Source: Pigmentiphaga sp. H8
Lineage (GTDB): Bacteria > Pseudomonadota > Gammaproteobacteria > Burkholderiales > Burkholderiaceae_B
Direction: 5' to 3'
DNA: 64,000 nt
Assembly (NCBI RefSeq): GCF_003854895.1
Contig: NZ_CP033966.1
Coordinates: 5,022,001-5,086,000, forward strand
The notes under the pieces were generated by a model. That model was not told where the DNA came from, made no database searches, and was given only the letters and a program-made list of their open reading frames with translations. Both the position numbers and the translations under genes were made by a program. Below are positions 16,398-23,683 of the stretch, piece by piece; within the stretch, counting starts at the first letter, position 1; each line of letters begins with the position of its first letter.

Positions 16398-17372
16398 TCA
16401 GTTTGCAGCGATGCCGCGGGCCTCGATCACGCGGGCCCAGCGCGCGAGGTCCGCGCGCACCAGCGCATTCAACTCCGTTGGCGTGCTGACCGCGCCCGTC
16501 ATGCCCTGGGCCTTCAGGCTCTGCCGCATGTCCGGCTCGGCCAGCGCAGCCTGCATCTGGCGGTGCAGTTTGTCGATGACCGCCGGGGGCGTGCCCGCCG
16601 GGGCGAACAGCCCGTACCAGAGATCCACGTCGAAGGGCTTGCCCACCGACTCGGCCACCGTCGCCACGCTGGGCAGGGCCTCCTGGCGCACGGGGCTCGA
16701 CACCGCCAGCGCGTGCATCTTGCCGGCCTCGATCTGCGCCAGCGCCGACTGGATGGGCACGAAGCCCACCTCCACCTGCCCGCCGGCGATGGCCGTCACG
16801 GCCTCGCCCGCCCCCTTGTGGGGAATGTGCACGATGTTCATGCCCGTCGCCTCCTTGAGCAGCTCCATGGCCAGGTGCTGCGGCGTGCCGACGCCGGACG
16901 ACGCGTAGTTGTACTGGCCCGGCGCCTTCGCCGCGGCCGCGATGAACTCCGCGAGATTGCGGGCCGGCACCTTGCTGGAGGCCACCAGCACCATCGCCCC
17001 CTTGAACAGCAGCCCCACGGACGCGAAATCCTTGACCGGGTCGTAGGGCAGGTTCTTGTACAGGCTGGGGTTCATGGCCAGCGTGTTGGCCACCACCAGC
17101 AGCGTGTACCCGTCAGGCGCCGAGCGCGCGACGAACTCGCTGCCGATGTTGCCGCCCGCACCCACCTTGTTCTGCACGATGAACGGCGCCTTCATGCCCA
17201 CGCGCAGCTTCTCGGCCAGCGCCCGCGTGGCGGTGTCGATGCCCGTCCCCGCGCTGTAGGGCATGACCAGGGTCACCGCTCTTGCGGGATAGTCGGCAGG
17301 CCCCTGCGCCTGCGCCGGACAGGCCAGCACGGCCGCGATTCCCATCCCCAGGACTGTCACAAGCTTCTTCAT
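16398..17372 (-). CDS. Bug-family (TctC) periplasmic solute-binding protein
   Basis: A 324-residue precursor with signal peptide MKKLVTVLGMGIAAVLACPAQA-Q. Family marks are YPARAVTLVMPYSAGTGID, VQNKVGAGGNIGSEFVARSAPDGYT, LPYDPVKDF and GTPPAVIDKLHRQM. It is the last gene of the amidase-Rieske-Bug run, separated from the Rieske gene by 117 bases that contain a strong hairpin. It probably supplies an aromatic acid or amide to that pathway. No membrane subunits are close by. Confidence 0.93.
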   Translation of the reverse strand: MKKLVTVLGMGIAAVLACPAQAQGPADYPARAVTLVMPYSAGTGIDTATRALAEKLRVGMKAPFIVQNKVGAGGNIGSEFVARSAPDGYTLLVVANTLAMNPSLYKNLPYDPVKDFASVGLLFKGAMVLVASSKVPARNLAEFIAAAAKAPGQYNYASSGVGTPQHLAMELLKEATGMNIVHIPHKGAGEAVTAIAGGQVEVGFVPIQSALAQIEAGKMHALAVSSPVRQEALPSVATVAESVGKPFDVDLWYGLFAPAGTPPAVIDKLHRQMQAALAEPDMRQSLKAQGMTGAVSTPTELNALVRADLARWARVIEARGIAAN

Positions 17373-17439
17373 GCTCCACCTCTGCTAGACGCCATGCGGC
17401 TCCCCTGCGGGCAGCCGGGTGAACTTCGGAAGACACGGC

Positions 17440-17461
17440 CGGCGGTCCGCCCGGACCGCCG
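17440..17461. other. Strong hairpin between the Rieske and Bug genes
   Basis: CGGCGGTCC (17440-17448) pairs with GGACCGCCG (17453-17461) across a GCCC loop: nine GC-rich pairs in the 117-base gap. No U-tract follows on either strand, so it is more likely an mRNA-stability or partial-termination element than a full terminator. Confidence 0.4.
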
Positions 17462-17489
17462 CCGCCAGACGGTACCGCCACGGCCTTGC

Positions 17490-18665
17490 TCAGACCGGAA
17501 ACACCAATGAGGCCGGCGCGGGTGTCGGCTCGTCGGCGGGCGCGCGAAGACCGTCAGTCTGCTGTGCCTCGAACGCCGCGGCAATACGCCGCCTGATCCG
17601 GATCATGTCGCGGTCCGGGCCGAACAGGATCTCGTTCGCGCGGGACTCCACCAGATCGCCCGCCACGCGCGCCATTTCCCGGTCCTCGGCCGCGGTCTTG
17701 AGCTGCCTGGGCTTGACCACGCTTTCGAAATGCCGCGCCAGTTGCTCGCGTGCCTCCGGCGTGTCGGCGCGCCAGGCCGCATAGCGGAACAGCCGCGTGC
17801 GGCGATAGTCGATCGGCACCTGGAACAGCCGCGACACATAGGGCGCGGCGTCGGCCTTGGGCCGCAGCACGTTGGACACCAGCCCCGGCAGGTTGAAGCG
17901 CTCGCCCTGGATCCTGTCCAGGCCATGGCCGTGGTCCAGCATGTTCCCTTCCAGGTCCACCGAGATGCCGCGCAGGCCGTGGCCGTCGGTCTCGACGATC
18001 TTCACCCGCCGGTCCTCCAGCGGCGTCAGCTTCTGCGCCGCGCCGCCTTCTTCGTCCCCCAGATAGCGGGCCACGGCTTCGTGATACTGCGACTCCATGT
18101 GCAGCGTGACGGCGTGATAGGCATCGCTGCCGTCGATCACCAGCAGCCAGTTCGCGTCCCACTCTTCGGTGGGCAGCCGGAAATGCACGAAGCGATCGGG
18201 GTGCAGGAGTTCTTCCGGCACGCACGTTTCGATGGGCGGCGCGGGGAAGCGGTCGGTGTCCCCGATGTAGGCCCAGACATAGCCACCCAGTTCGGCACAG
18301 GGATAGGACCGCGCGCGCGCCTTCTCCAACTGGCCGGCGCTGGCCTCCGTATCCCACGGGATCAGCGTGCACGCCCCCGTGCCGTCGAAGCGCAGGCCGT
18401 GGTAGGCGCATTGCAACTGGCCATCGAGCACCCGGCCGCTGGAGAGCTGCACGTACCGGTGCGGGCACCGGTCGAACAATACGCCGGGCACGCCGGCGCC
18501 GTCGCGAAACACCACCAGGTCCTCGTCCAGGCACCGCACGCCGACCGGCTTGCCGGCGGGCAGCTCCTCGCTTTGCATCACGGGATACCAGTAGTTCCTC
18601 AATCCCCGTTCCAACCCTCGCGGTACGCCGCGGACGAGTTCGGGACCATCCTGCTTGTCGCTCAC
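17490..18665 (-). CDS. Rieske non-haem iron oxygenase, single-component alpha type
   Basis: A 391-residue oxygenase of the phthalate-dioxygenase/vanillate-demethylase/carbazole type. The Rieske [2Fe-2S] site is Cys67-Pro-His69 with Cys86-Ala-Tyr-His89. The mononuclear iron site is in DGSDAYHAVTLH: Asp181 as bridge, His184 and His189 as ligands. The start is decided by a very strong ribosome site: AAGGAGGAG just ahead of the GTG at 18663-18665, so the in-frame ATGs upstream are not used. It would hydroxylate or demethylate an aromatic acid. No reductase gene is next to it, so electrons must come from a partner encoded elsewhere. Confidence 0.88.
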   Translation of the reverse strand: MSDKQDGPELVRGVPRGLERGLRNYWYPVMQSEELPAGKPVGVRCLDEDLVVFRDGAGVPGVLFDRCPHRYVQLSSGRVLDGQLQCAYHGLRFDGTGACTLIPWDTEASAGQLEKARARSYPCAELGGYVWAYIGDTDRFPAPPIETCVPEELLHPDRFVHFRLPTEEWDANWLLVIDGSDAYHAVTLHMESQYHEAVARYLGDEEGGAAQKLTPLEDRRVKIVETDGHGLRGISVDLEGNMLDHGHGLDRIQGERFNLPGLVSNVLRPKADAAPYVSRLFQVPIDYRRTRLFRYAAWRADTPEAREQLARHFESVVKPRQLKTAAEDREMARVAGDLVESRANEILFGPDRDMIRIRRRIAAAFEAQQTDGLRAPADEPTPAPASLVFPV

Positions 18666-18707
18666 CTTCTCCTCCTTGTCGGGCAAGACGCCGGCCATCT
18701 CAATCAA

Positions 18708-18719
18708 TTAGATAGCTAA
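18708..18719. promoter_or_regulatory. Candidate operator before the Rieske gene
   Basis: TTAGATAGCTAA is a near-palindrome 43 bases upstream of the Rieske GTG, in an AT-rich patch within GC-rich DNA. Its minus strand shares GCTATCTAATT-N-ATT with the operator-like site at 20193-20208 at the head of the divergent LigA/LigB operon. One regulator, most simply the MarR at 23086-23544, may bind both. Confidence 0.5.
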
Positions 18720-18748
18720 CGTTTTATTAAAAGAAAACTCCAAGCCAT

Positions 18749-20146
18749 TCATGCCTGCATCGCCTGCTCGCATTCCCACGCCCAGGCCAGCAACTGCGCA
18801 TCGTCGCCGGGCGCTCCGGTCAATTGCATGCCGATGCCGGGATGCCACGGCACCGGCACCGAGATCGACGGCGCCCCCGCCGCGTTGGCGAAGGTCGCGT
18901 ACAGGGCGCCCGCCCGCGGCGATGCCTGGCAACCATCGATGCTGGCCGGATACGGTGCATCGAGCGGCCAGGCCAGGCAGGGGGAAGCCGGAGACAGCAC
19001 CACGTCCGCCTCGGCCCAGAGCGCCCGCGTGCGCTGCCGCCAGTCGAGCAGGCGCGCGATCGTGCGGTACACGTCCACGGCCGACGGCTCCGACGAGCGC
19101 CGCGCCAGATCGCGCAAGGCGGCCGGCAGCGCGGACTCGTCCAGGCCTAATTCCTCGACGGCGGCGCGCACGCCATGCGGAATGAGCTCCAGCCAGAAGG
19201 CGTCGACCTGCGCGACCGAGTACGGCATCGGCTGCCAGTCGACCCGATGGCCCGCGCGCGCCAGGCGTTCCACGCATTCGTTCAACGCCGCCGTGACCAC
19301 GGGTTCCTGCCCCTGGTCGGGCGGCACGACTACCACGATGCGCGCGCGCCGCGCCTGGGCCCGCTCGCGCAGCCAGGCCTGCGGCCGGACCGCCTGCCCC
19401 TGCCCGGGAAAGTACGACGCGCCGGCGGCGATCGTCGTGGCCAGCAGGGCGCAGTCCTCCACCGATCGCGCCATGGGACCGACGACCTGAAAATCCAGAG
19501 ACGTGCGAGGGAAGCCGGAGGAAGACAGCACCGCGCAGGCCGAGGGCTTGAAGCCGACGGTGCCGGTATAGGCCGCCGGCCGCCGTATCGATCCGCCCGC
19601 GTCGGTCGCCAGCGCCAGCCCGCCCATGCCCGCTGCCAGCGCGGCGGCGGCACCGCCGCTGGAGCCGCCCGGCGTCATGGCCGGGTCCAGGGGATTGCGC
19701 GTCGGGCCGTACACGCCGTTGCCGGTCGTGGCCGCCAGGGCCATGGGCGGGACGTTGGTCTTGCCCAATATGATCGCGCCCACCTCGCGCACGCGGCCCA
19801 CCACCGGTTCGTCATGATCGGGCACGAAGGTGGCCAGTGCGTCCACACCCCAGGTCGCCGGCAGCCCCCGCACCCAGAGGTTGTCCTTGACCGTCAGCGG
19901 GATGCCGTCGAGCGCGCCGTCGGGATTGCCCGCCGCGTATCGCCGATCGGCGGCGCGGGCCTGCGCCAGCAGGGATTCCGCATCGACCTGCGCGACGATG
20001 GCATTGAGCGCCGCATTGCACGACCGCATCCGCTCCAGGGCGGACTCGATCAGATCCACGCTGGCCAGCCGGCCGGCCCGCAACAAGGCGGCGCTTTCGC
20101 TGGCGCCTGGCGGCCATGGATGGCCCTCTGGATGAATCGCGCTCAC
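18749..20146 (-). CDS. Amidase-signature hydrolase
   Basis: A 465-residue amidase of the GatA/amidase-signature family. The catalytic Lys-cisSer-Ser set is visible: Lys87 in GIPLTVKDN, Ser162 in TPGGSSGGAAA, and nucleophile Ser186 in ATDAGGSIRRPA. It starts at GTG (20144-20146) with GGGAGG four bases ahead. There is no signal peptide, so it acts in the cytoplasm on an amide (aryl-amide or a ring-cleavage amide such as a maleamate-like acid). It heads the amidase-Rieske-Bug run and is divergent from the LigA/LigB operon across a shared promoter region. The substrate is unknown. Confidence 0.88.
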   Translation of the reverse strand: MSAIHPEGHPWPPGASESAALLRAGRLASVDLIESALERMRSCNAALNAIVAQVDAESLLAQARAADRRYAAGNPDGALDGIPLTVKDNLWVRGLPATWGVDALATFVPDHDEPVVGRVREVGAIILGKTNVPPMALAATTGNGVYGPTRNPLDPAMTPGGSSGGAAAALAAGMGGLALATDAGGSIRRPAAYTGTVGFKPSACAVLSSSGFPRTSLDFQVVGPMARSVEDCALLATTIAAGASYFPGQGQAVRPQAWLRERAQARRARIVVVVPPDQGQEPVVTAALNECVERLARAGHRVDWQPMPYSVAQVDAFWLELIPHGVRAAVEELGLDESALPAALRDLARRSSEPSAVDVYRTIARLLDWRQRTRALWAEADVVLSPASPCLAWPLDAPYPASIDGCQASPRAGALYATFANAAGAPSISVPVPWHPGIGMQLTGAPGDDAQLLAWAWECEQAMQA

Positions 20147-20170
20147 GGTACCTCCCGGCTCCGATGTTGA

Positions 20171-20208
20171 TTGACACTATACACCAAACAATTTAGATTG
20201 CTATCTAA
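20171..20208 (+). promoter_or_regulatory. Promoter with overlapping palindromic operator, LigA/LigB operon
   Basis: TTGACA (20171-20176) and TAGATT (20194-20199) are 17 bases apart and form a good sigma-70 promoter. The inverted repeat TTAGAT-TGCT-ATCTAA (20193-20208) covers the -10 box, a position suited to repression. The same core occurs at 18708-18719. The transcription start would fall about 20 bases before the LigA ATG. Confidence 0.6.
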
Positions 20209-20227
20209 TTAATTTCAGGATGGCGCC

Positions 20228-20533
20228 ATGAGTCTTTACGCGGTCCAGAGAGTGATCTTCGAACTCAAGCACGACAAGCCCCGGGCCGCGCTGCTGCGGA
20301 CGGATCCGCACGCCGCGCTGCGGGATGCCGGCCTGACCGAGGCGGAGCGCGACGCCCTGGCCGGCGGGGATCTGGCCGGGCTTTATCTGATGGGCGTCCA
20401 CCCCCTGCTGCTCGCGCCGTACTCGCGCATGGCCGGCCTGTCCCGCACCGACTATCAACGCGCGCTGGCCCCGCTCAAGGGCGCCCGCCATTTCTCCAGC
20501 GACTACCGGCTCGACGGCCACAGCGAGGCTTGA
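20228..20533 (+). CDS. LigA-type small subunit of a class III extradiol dioxygenase
   Basis: A 101-residue alpha-helical protein resembling the LigA (alpha) subunit of protocatechuate 4,5-dioxygenase: MSLYAVQRVIFELKHDKPRAALLRTDP, ALRDAGLTEAERDALAGGDLAGLYLMGVHPLLLAPYSRM. It is followed directly (TGA-ATG) by the catalytic LigB-type gene. AGGA lies just upstream. LigA subunits cap the active site of the beta subunit. It is somewhat shorter than protocatechuate LigA, so the substrate may differ (for example gallate- or aminophenol-like). Confidence 0.85.
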   Translation: MSLYAVQRVIFELKHDKPRAALLRTDPHAALRDAGLTEAERDALAGGDLAGLYLMGVHPLLLAPYSRMAGLSRTDYQRALAPLKGARHFSSDYRLDGHSEA

Positions 20534-21358
20534 ATGGGATCCCTAGAATTCGCCGCGGCAATGAGCCATGCTCCGGGCATCGCCGCCTTCACCCAGGCCG
20601 CCCCCGCCGCGCAGCGGCAGGCCTTCGTCGACGCCGCGGGCACCCTGAAAGCGGCTGCCTCCGCGGCCAGGCTGGACGCGATGGTGGTGATCGCGCCCGA
20701 CCATTTCTCCAATTTCTTCATGGCCAACATGCCCGCCTGCTGTGTCTCGCTGAACGAGCGCTACAGCGGCCCGGTGGAAGACTGGCTGGGCATGCCCAGG
20801 ATGGACGTTCCCGGCGCGCCGGGCCTGGCGGACCTGGTCATGCGGCACGCCTACGGCCGGGGCATCGAACCCGCCGGCGCCGCGCAGACCGAGCTGGAAC
20901 ACAGCGTCATCGTTCCGCTCTCGCTGGTCACACCCGCGTTCGACATCCCCGTGGTCTGGGTCATGATGAACTGCCAGGTCCCGCCGCTGATGTCCCTGCC
21001 CCGCTGCCACGAACTGGGCCGCGCCATCCGCGCCGCCATCGATGCCAGCGGCCTGCGCGTGGGCGTGCTGGGCTCGGGCGGGCTGTCCCACGCGCCCGGC
21101 GCCGCCGAGGCCGATCGGCTGGACGAGGCGTTCGACCGCGAGTTTCTGTCCATGCTGGACCGGGGCGACCTGGACGCGATCCTGTCCATTCCCGCCGCCC
21201 GGCTGGACGAGGCGGGCTTCGGCGCCTGGGAGGTGCGGCTGTGGGTGGCCGCCATGGGCGCGGCCCACGACCGCCGTCCCCGCACGCTGGCCTACGAGCC
21301 GATCGAAGCCTGGGACACCGGCTGTGCGGTCGCGATCTTCGACGGAGCCGGACGATGA
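20534..21358 (+). CDS. LigB-type catalytic subunit of a class III extradiol dioxygenase
   Basis: A 274-residue LigB-superfamily protein. Two likely Fe(II) ligands are His12 in AAAMSHAPGI and His57 in MVVIAPDHFSNFF. A further His lies in TELEHSVIVPLSLV, and GSGGLSHAPGA carries the usual acid-base region. It should open a dihydroxy-aromatic ring meta to one hydroxyl with O2. The start codon abuts the LigA stop, and the next gene overlaps by four bases (ATGA). The substrate may be generated by the Rieske oxygenase across the divergent promoter; that link is inference. Confidence 0.87.
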   Translation: MGSLEFAAAMSHAPGIAAFTQAAPAAQRQAFVDAAGTLKAAASAARLDAMVVIAPDHFSNFFMANMPACCVSLNERYSGPVEDWLGMPRMDVPGAPGLADLVMRHAYGRGIEPAGAAQTELEHSVIVPLSLVTPAFDIPVVWVMMNCQVPPLMSLPRCHELGRAIRAAIDASGLRVGVLGSGGLSHAPGAAEADRLDEAFDREFLSMLDRGDLDAILSIPAARLDEAGFGAWEVRLWVAAMGAAHDRRPRTLAYEPIEAWDTGCAVAIFDGAGR

Positions 21359-22248
21359 CGCCGCTGCCCACCGTGCGGCTGGCGCTCGGCCTGCGCTCGA
21401 CGGCGCAAAGCCTGGGCGTCATCGGCCGCGATGCCGGCGTCTTCCGCGAACAGGGACTGGACCTGGTCATCGCGCGCGAGGAAACCGCCGGGCCCGAGGG
21501 CGTGCGCGGCCTCGTCGCCGGGGAATACGACCTGGCGGAATTCGGCGCCGTGCCGCTGGTGCAGGCGGTCTATGAAGGACACGACCCGGTCATCCTGCTG
21601 GCGGCCGAACAGACCAATGCCATGTACCTGCTCGGCGCCGCCCGCATCGGCGCGCCGGGCGAACTGCTCGGACAGAAGATCGGCGTGCTCAGCATTGCCG
21701 GCCAGACCGGCGTCAGCGCCGCCGCCATGCTGGACAAGTGGGCGCTTCCCCGCCAGGACGTGGAACTGGTGGAACTGGGCACCTATCCCGCCATTTATCG
21801 CGCCTTGCAGGACGGCGGCATCGCCGCCGGCGTGCTGACCGCCGACTACGGCGTTGCCGGTTCGGTCGCCTTCGGCCTGCACCGCCTGGCCGACCTGGGC
21901 CAGGAACTGCGGTTCCAGGGCCCCATCGTCGCCACCACCCGGCGCTACGCGCGGGCGCATCCCGACCGCGTGCAGCGCGCCGTGACCGCCTACGTGCGCA
22001 CCATCGAACTGTTCATCGACCAGCCGCAGCGCGTCCTGGCCAGCATGCGGCGCCACCTGGGTTTCCTGGATCACGCGCAGGCGCTGGCCGTCCACGATGT
22101 CTATTCCCGGCGCTTCCAGCGCCAGCCCCATCCGTCCGCAGCCGGCCTGCAGCGGGTCATCGACCTGTATGCCGACGGCTCGCGCCCGGCGCTCCGGCTG
22201 GAAGACGTCTGGGATCGCACGTTTCTGGACCGCAGCCTGTCGGCATGA
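21355..22248 (+). CDS. NMT1/SsuA-fold protein without a signal peptide
   Basis: A 297-residue protein of the periplasmic-binding-protein type II fold, NMT1/THI5/SsuA group: LGVIGRDAGVFREQGLDLVIA, GVRGLVAGEYDLAEFGAVPLVQAVYEG, GELLGQKIGVLSIAGQTGVSAAAMLDKW. It begins MTPLPTVRLALGLR with no signal peptide and overlaps the LigB gene by four bases, so it should be cytoplasmic and made together with a ring-cleavage enzyme. That suggests an enzyme rather than a transport receptor: 4,5-dihydroxyphthalate decarboxylase is, to my knowledge, an enzyme with this fold. A mis-localised transport protein is the alternative. No ABC transporter genes are present. Confidence 0.65.
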   Translation: MTPLPTVRLALGLRSTAQSLGVIGRDAGVFREQGLDLVIAREETAGPEGVRGLVAGEYDLAEFGAVPLVQAVYEGHDPVILLAAEQTNAMYLLGAARIGAPGELLGQKIGVLSIAGQTGVSAAAMLDKWALPRQDVELVELGTYPAIYRALQDGGIAAGVLTADYGVAGSVAFGLHRLADLGQELRFQGPIVATTRRYARAHPDRVQRAVTAYVRTIELFIDQPQRVLASMRRHLGFLDHAQALAVHDVYSRRFQRQPHPSAAGLQRVIDLYADGSRPALRLEDVWDRTFLDRSLSA

Positions 22249-22287
22249 CGGGCACGCGGCCAACCACCCCATCGCAAGGATGACACC

Positions 22288-23061
22288 ATGGATCTGGGAA
22301 TCGCGGGACGCACGGCATTGATCACGGCTTCGAGCAAGGGCATAGGCAAGGCCTGCGCGATGGAACTGGCCAGCCAGGGCGCCAACATCGTCATGTGCGC
22401 GCGCGGACGTCAGCAACTGGAACTGGCCGCCGAGGAAGTCCGGGCCGTGGCACGCGGCGAAGTCACCGCCATCCCGGCGGACCTGACCTCGGCGCAGGAC
22501 ATCGACGCGCTGGTCGAGGCCGCCGAACGGCGGCACGGCGGCATCGACATCCTCGTTTCCATCGGCGGCTCGCCCAAGCGCGGCGGCTTCGATGCCATTA
22601 CCGAACAGGACCTGCGCGACGCCTTCGAAATGTCGGTCATCGCCGCCTTCCGATTGTTGAACCGCACGCTGCCCGGCATGCGGGCCCGCGGCTGGGGCCG
22701 CGTGGTCACCGTGCAGTCCCGGGCCGTGCGCGAACCCATTCCCGACCTGGTGACCTCGGTGTCCACCCGGCCGGGCGTCAACGGACTGTTCAAGTACCTG
22801 TCCAAGGAAGTGGCCGCCGACGGCGTCCTGCTCAACACCATCGTACCCGGGCGCATCATGACCGATCGCTTCAAGGGCGGCCAGGACCTGGCGGCGGACA
22901 GCCAGGCCTACACGGCCGGCAAGCTGGCCGGCATCCCCGTGGGCCGCTTCGGGCAGCCCGAGGACATCGCCAGCGCCGTCGCCTTTCTTTGCTCCGAACG
23001 CGCCTCGTACATCAACGGCACGGCGCTGCAGGTGGACGGCGGCGTCATCAACGCCATCTGA
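22288..23061 (+). CDS. SDR-family oxidoreductase with an atypical active site (SxxxR)
   Basis: A 257-residue short-chain dehydrogenase-like protein with the cofactor motif TASSKGIG (13-20), a variant of TGxxxGxG, and the C-terminal SERASYINGTALQVDGG. The catalytic Ser is present (Ser144 in TVQSRA), but 13 residues on, where Tyr-x-x-x-Lys is expected, the sequence has Ser157-Val-Ser-Thr-Arg161. It may therefore bind NAD(P) without classical dehydrogenase chemistry, or use another acid. AAGGA precedes the ATG. It is the last gene of the LigA/LigB run and converges on the MarR gene. Confidence 0.82.
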   Translation: MDLGIAGRTALITASSKGIGKACAMELASQGANIVMCARGRQQLELAAEEVRAVARGEVTAIPADLTSAQDIDALVEAAERRHGGIDILVSIGGSPKRGGFDAITEQDLRDAFEMSVIAAFRLLNRTLPGMRARGWGRVVTVQSRAVREPIPDLVTSVSTRPGVNGLFKYLSKEVAADGVLLNTIVPGRIMTDRFKGGQDLAADSQAYTAGKLAGIPVGRFGQPEDIASAVAFLCSERASYINGTALQVDGGVINAI

Positions 23062-23085
23062 CCCGCGAGGCCGTCGGGCCGGACC

Positions 23086-23544
23086 TTACTCCCCGGGTCC
23101 GATATTGGACTCGATCCGGCCCAGCACGCGCATGAAGGTCGCGAGGTCGGCCTTGGTGATGCCTTGCAAGGCGACCTCGTTGATGTTCTCGACCCGGGGC
23201 AGCAGCACTTCTTCCAGGCTCCTGCCCTTTTCGGTCAGGGACACCAGCACCTTGCGCTTGTCCACGGAGTCGGGCTGCAGGGTAACCATCTTCTGCGCCT
23301 CGAGCTTGCGCAGCGCCGCCCACGCGGTGGGCTGGGTCAACCCCACCATCTCGGCGATCTCGCGCTGGCTCACGCCGTCCTTTTCCCACAGGGCGCGCAG
23401 GAAGAACCACATGCCATACGAAATCCCGGCGCTGTTGATCTGCTGTTCCATGATCGGGCGCAGGCGGCGGAAGGTCCTGCCGAGCAGGAAGCCTATGCTG
23501 CGATCGATGGGATAGTCTTGAGTGCGCATAATCGTGAACATCAT
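23086..23544 (-). CDS. MarR-family transcriptional regulator
   Basis: A MarR regulator of about 150 residues: RLRPIMEQQINSAGISYGMWFFLRALWEKDGVSQREIAEMVGLTQPTAWAALRKLEAQKMVTLQPDSVDKRKVLVSLTEKGRSL. This covers the dimerisation helices, winged helix-turn-helix and the conserved DxRxxxVxLTxxG wing. ATG codons at 23544, 23541 and 23529 are possible starts; none has a good ribosome site, and the longest is given. It lies at the end of the LigA/LigB block and is the best candidate for the palindromes at 18708 and 20193. Confidence 0.88.
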   Translation of the reverse strand: MMFTIMRTQDYPIDRSIGFLLGRTFRRLRPIMEQQINSAGISYGMWFFLRALWEKDGVSQREIAEMVGLTQPTAWAALRKLEAQKMVTLQPDSVDKRKVLVSLTEKGRSLEEVLLPRVENINEVALQGITKADLATFMRVLGRIESNIGPGE

Positions 23545-23606
23545 TGGGCCCAGGCAATGATAGCTCACGCGCTTTCGCCATACGGCGGGCAGCCGATCGG
23601 CACGAA

Positions 23607-23636
23607 CAAAAAAGGCGCCCCATTCGGAGCGCCTTT
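23607..23636 (-). terminator. Rho-independent terminator of acnB
   Basis: On the minus strand AAAGGCGC (23629-23636) pairs with GCGCCTTT (23611-23618) around a ten-base loop and is followed by further T residues. It lies about 50 bases after the acnB stop codon and before the MarR start. Confidence 0.85.
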
Positions 23637-23683
23637 CAACACTGCCGGACGGCCCGGACGGGCCGTCCTTCGTCACCTGTCGA

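Noticed and set aside
18666..18707. Upstream ATG starts of the Rieske gene
   Set aside because: They have no ribosome site, whereas the GTG at 18663-18665 has AAGGAGGAG at the right distance.
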